Position numbers and translations under genes: made by a program. The notes beneath the pieces are model-generated. The model was not told where the DNA came from and searched no databases. It saw only the letters and a list, made by a program, of their open reading frames with translations. Positions 60,100 to 64,000 of a DNA stretch of 64,000 nt are shown one piece after another (positions within the stretch are counted from its first letter, which is position 1; every line of letters starts with the position of its first letter). Source of the stretch: Vandiemenella viatica (Eukaryota; Arthropoda; Insecta; Orthoptera; Morabidae); NCBI GenBank assembly GCA_031002005.1, contig JARYHS010008074.1, positions 280,551,930 through 280,615,929 on the forward strand, in the 5' to 3' direction.

Positions 60100-61550
60100 A
60101 TGTCAAATTACGATTTCTTCCTTATTCATGTGTTGTTGGTGATCAATCCCTGTTCTGGTTCGTAGAATTGTTCACCACTCTATGCCAGTTACACACCAGC
60201 CAAGCATTTCTACACCTAAAGCAATCCCACCGCCAAACGTGCAAGCTGGCTGTTTGTGCAAGGTTTCCAGGAGCGCAATCCGAGAAGGCACGTCCGACCA
60301 GAACAGGCAGTTACTGTTCCGAGAGGTTGCGAGTGTTTACTGCGTGTTCCCTGAACTGCGGCGGCGACAGATGAGCCGTGTTGAACAGCCGCAGGTGTCC
60401 CTCGCCTTTACTGCTCTGCTCCGCGCACGCACAGCGGCACAAAAACGCTTCAAAAATAAAAGAATTCAAGTTGAGAATCATCTAGCATCATCACGAATGG
60501 AAGAAACACAACAGTTAGGAAAAAGAAGATGAATATAAACTGTTCTCTATATTTTAAAAGAGTTTGCTCTTTAACGCATCAGTATGTATAAAAATATGTA
60601 TTATGAAATTAACTGTATATACAAGGAGAGAGTAGGTTATTTAGAAAACATAACATTGGATCATTATAAAGCGGAATCTATTTTACTTATGGTGGTTGTA
60701 AGTTTTCTTTTACCAAAAGAATATAAATGGTAATAATCATAGCAAAAAAATATGTTTTGAGGCTCTAAACCATTAGATTCCAGAACCATTCACCAGTGAG
60801 TACTGAAGAGATCATGAGGGTGTTTCTCATCCAAGGCAACCGCCTGCTCCAGCTTTCCAATACAATATACAGCTTTAAGGACTCCATCAAAGAAGTTTTA
60901 ATTGCGTTCCATGATTACATGCAGCCAAAAGATTTAACGTAGTCATCAATTTATTAAGTAAGAAACGAACAGATTTTTAATAGTGGAAAGGGCGATTTAA
61001 GATTGTTAGTGACAAATAAGGCACCAAATATCGAAAAATTAATTTTCTTATGCCGAGCTTAACTCTCCAATTAATGATATTATTTTCATAATATATATTT
61101 GTTAATTAAACTGTGAAAAATACACCAATATTTTTAATATCTATTAATCAAGTAATTTTAGAAATCTGTCTTTGTTTTTCTGTATATGATACTGTTCACT
61201 TCACCTAAGATGGGCGCCATCAAATCACTGTTTCAAAAAGTGTTTAACGAACCAACAACTATGCGTTACATTTTTTATTACAAGAAGGAAGGACAGCATG
61301 TATGTGGTGTTTTTTTTTTTTTTTTAGAAAAGGTGCGAAAGGTAATTTTTTAAACGAAAAGGGGAACCAAACTTCTAGACAGTGGCTTATACGACGGCAT
61401 CATACTGAAATTAAACTACAATTTTTTTTTACATATCAATGGCAATCAATATAGAAAAACCTAGACCATCATTTCAGTTTACAGACATTGTACAGGACGA
61501 GATCGCATGCATACAGAATGGTCGACAGTGTTGTTACTTTTTTTTTTGCT
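60100..61550. other. No gene recognised
   Basis: A GC-rich patch at 60260-60430 has open frames on both strands (minus: GEGHLRLFNTAHLSPPQFRE). Neither fits a known motif nor the phase-1 entry needed for the exon at 43326. The rest is AT-rich. Confidence 0.4.
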
Positions 61551-61552
61551 GT

Positions 61553-61765
61553 GGCTTTACGTATCGCAGACTTCAAGGTCATTGGAGGCAGGAAAGGGCT
61601 GACACAAGGAACGGAAAGGATATCGGCCACGGATATTTGAAGGAACCATCCCGGTATTCACTTACAGTAATTTGGGGAACCAAGGAAAACCCATATCTGG
61701 ATGGACTGACGGGGATTCGAACTTGCATCCTCCCGAATCCGCTCGCCCAGCATGCTCGGTACCAT
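61553..61765 (-). repeat. SINE family A
   Basis: Minus-strand B box CAAGTTCGAATCCCCGTC, body TCCAGATATGGGTTTTCC and AATACCGGGATGGTTCC; T10 on the plus strand (61539-61548) is its A tail. The open frame crossing it is not a gene. Confidence 0.8.
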
Positions 61766-64000
61766 AGTAGTTTCTCTTTCCAAATTCATCTGAACAGACT
61801 TAATTGTATATTCTTTATGATCGTGCAACAGCAAGACTATGAAAAGTCACAAACCGTTAGGGACATCTTATAATAAACAAGAGAAAATACGTCAAGCATT
61901 ACAAACCACTAGAAAAAAAACTGCAAGCCACCTGGCTGCTGGTTAAAGCAGTCCATTGCTATTCATGTTGCATACCAAAATCTTTGCAGAGATAGCTTCC
62001 TGTAAAAAATGGTGTACCTTAGGAGTCATTTTCGAAACTAGATTGTTGAGATCTTATTTCTCCTATAATACAGAGTCTTTGGAAATAGCTCAAGGAAGAT
62101 AGAATGACTAACCATGTTGAATGTAAGTACACCAGGCATTCGCTGACATATTTAGAAACTGTAGAGATTAACATTTATTCCAAGTTCGTTTCAAGACGCT
62201 ATGTTTCACACGATTACATGTTGTTTGTTTGAAACAAAGTTCTGCTGCATTTCGCTACCTTTGACTTCAGCAGCTGGAAGCTTTGAACTCAAAAGATGAT
62301 GATCAACTTCTAGAGGTGTGGATGCGGTTATGACAACGAGAAACAGACCGTTCAAAGAAGTGATCTGAAGACACAAACAGACGTCAGAGTTTGGGACAAA
62401 GGCGGGTGGCGGGGCCGAGGCGGGCAACAGGTGTCCGCCGGGAATAAACACTGCCAGTGTTTGCTTCCGGTCTTGACCTTTTTAGCGACTCTCCCAGCTG
62501 CGCCTCTGGCTGGAAATAGTTTTGGTTGCGAGCGGCCAGTCGTCAGGTAAGGCGCTCCAGCTGTCCAAACAGAGGATCCAATAAGCTGCCACCGCAACTC
62601 AGAAAGACGATAACCAAACGCCCAGCAGGGAAATACACCCGGCTCCTCAATAAGTAGCTTCTTTGAAAATACATACCTACTGTAATATTCACTGTACATG
62701 CAACTTCAATTTAAATGGAAATACGTAATATGTAGAAAATTTTAATCAACAAAAGGAGTTAAAAATTTATTTTTTCTTTCATACAGCAGTTATTATTTAG
62801 CTACATACGAAATTTGACGTAATACGTATGTAACATTAGAAAAAAATTTCGTCTTGTTTAATCTGTAAATTTTCAAGATTTACTATCGTCTATCCTCTCT
62901 GATAACTTGACTCCAGTGGCAACAGATGAGGACTGTGAATGACAGTCAGAAGGCAAAAATTTCTTGGATCTAAACGTATGGTTAGAAATACACGTTCGTA
63001 GGAAATACATTAACTCAGAGAGAATACACATCCGAATTTCTTCTTTTTCCTTGAATAATAAATAAAGAAAGTACTCTTGCCACATAGCTGCTGTATCTTT
63101 TTTAATCTCCCAACAGTTGCATTCATGGGTTTAATGTAAATGATTTTTCCCAAAACAGAAAGAAATACAAATGATAGTCAGAAATCTTGCTAAAAAATCG
63201 TTGATACTAGACCCAGTACCTATACCACTGTCGCTTTTCATTGGCTATGAACTGGTTTAATCTATAAATTGAAGTAAAAATTTGAATTAGACGATGTATT
63301 TACCGGTATTTCAAGATTAATTTAGTAAACTGACAGTCCCCGAGATTCTTCATTGTTGTGAATGTGTAAATCGAAGCGTATCAGAAATTCGAAATTACTG
63401 GCTGGAAAAACTTTCCTGCAATTATTACGACATGCTTCCCAGAACACGCCTTTCGCCTTGACGGCCTAAAAAACTACACCTTTCACAAACTAAAAATACA
63501 CTCGTGGAGAATAGTTACACTTTTCGCAGACAAATGATAACTATTCCTTTCCCCCATTAGTACTTATTACGATTTGGCAGTAGGTATAAAATGCTTGGCG
63601 TCGCAAAGGCATGCAGTCGTATAACCAATGCTCCAAATGTGACCATGACAACGGTTATTAAAACTCATCGAAGGCAGACGACCCCAAAATGTTGGATAAA
63701 AGAGGTGAAGACGAAAATTTCGGAGGTCTCAGTTCTCACCGGAATTATTTTGTAAGCCGCAAAGTGATTCAAACGTCGAGGATATGAATCGATTCAAACG
63801 CCAGGGAGAATAATACTGAAAACAAAAGTTGTTTGTGAAACATATAATGGAGGTCCAAAAAAAAGTTTTGAAACCACATGTCTCGCTAGTCATGTTTTAC
63901 TTTCTCTGACTAATCTGAAACAATCGCCTGTTACGTGGAAGTTAGGCACGCAAGCAACTGAGCTGTTGCAGAGAGAACAACTGTTTCAAAAGAACCAACA
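61766..64000. other. No gene recognised
   Basis: AT-rich with a GC-richer patch at 62395-62560, open on the minus strand but without signal-peptide or ligand motifs. Nothing else supportable to the window end. Confidence 0.45.

Noticed and set aside
60182..60532. Plus-strand frame with a CSLNCGG stretch, and the minus-strand frame GEGHLRLFNTAHLS
   Set aside because: The first suggests a thrombospondin-type repeat only superficially and stops at once in that frame; the second lacks a matching phase-1 donor and ligand motif.
61439..61873. 144-codon plus-strand open frame
   Set aside because: Much of it runs antisense through a family A SINE; not a gene.
1..64000. CRISPR arrays, operons, Shine-Dalgarno sites or bacterial mobile elements
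   Set aside because: None seen; spliced exons, SINEs, LINEs and a Penelope-like element show a eukaryotic genome.

Overview
The window is AT-rich animal DNA with no prokaryotic features. It holds large introns, many tRNA-derived SINEs, relics of LINEs and a Penelope-like element, a Helitron, and mariner, hAT-like and Harbinger-like DNA transposons. The most abundant SINE (family A, about 15 copies) has the general layout of SINEs I associate with polyneopteran insects (crickets, grasshoppers, stick insects and relatives). An insect is therefore likely, but the species is inferred and unproven.

The one host gene I can support lies on the minus strand and covers at least 7526-43326. Six exons (43326-43156, 35719-35446, 25817-25652, 20442-20310, 14701-14538, 7708-7526) join in a single frame. 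All five internal junctions have GT donors, AG acceptors and matching phases (1, 2, 0, 1, 0). They encode 363 residues of a secreted TGF-beta superfamily ligand: most of the propeptide, a Gly/Arg/Lys-rich processing region, and the first part of the cystine-knot domain. The motifs [14 protein letters not shown] and FPMPK, plus a propeptide EDNELP..DE motif, point to the BMP3/GDF10 branch. The exon(s) for the signal peptide and the exon for the last part of the knot were not found. The gene runs off the left edge, and its 5' end lies at an unknown position to the right of 43326.

Layout: 1-7525 is downstream intron or flank with SINEs, duplicated AT-rich repeats and G-rich MITEs. 7526-43326 is the ligand gene. 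Its introns hold a Harbinger-like element with a nested hAT-like MITE, several LINE relics, three mariner relics, a 5.2-kb Helitron with both termini (28503-33728), and a Penelope-like GIY-YIG fragment next to the most 5' exon seen. 43327-64000 is further intron or upstream DNA with a LINE RT fragment, more SINEs and another G-rich MITE; no second host gene could be supported.

All mobile-element coding regions seen are broken by stops, frameshifts, deletions or lost catalytic residues. Several were identified only by reading across frames, so their boundaries are approximate unless termini are stated.
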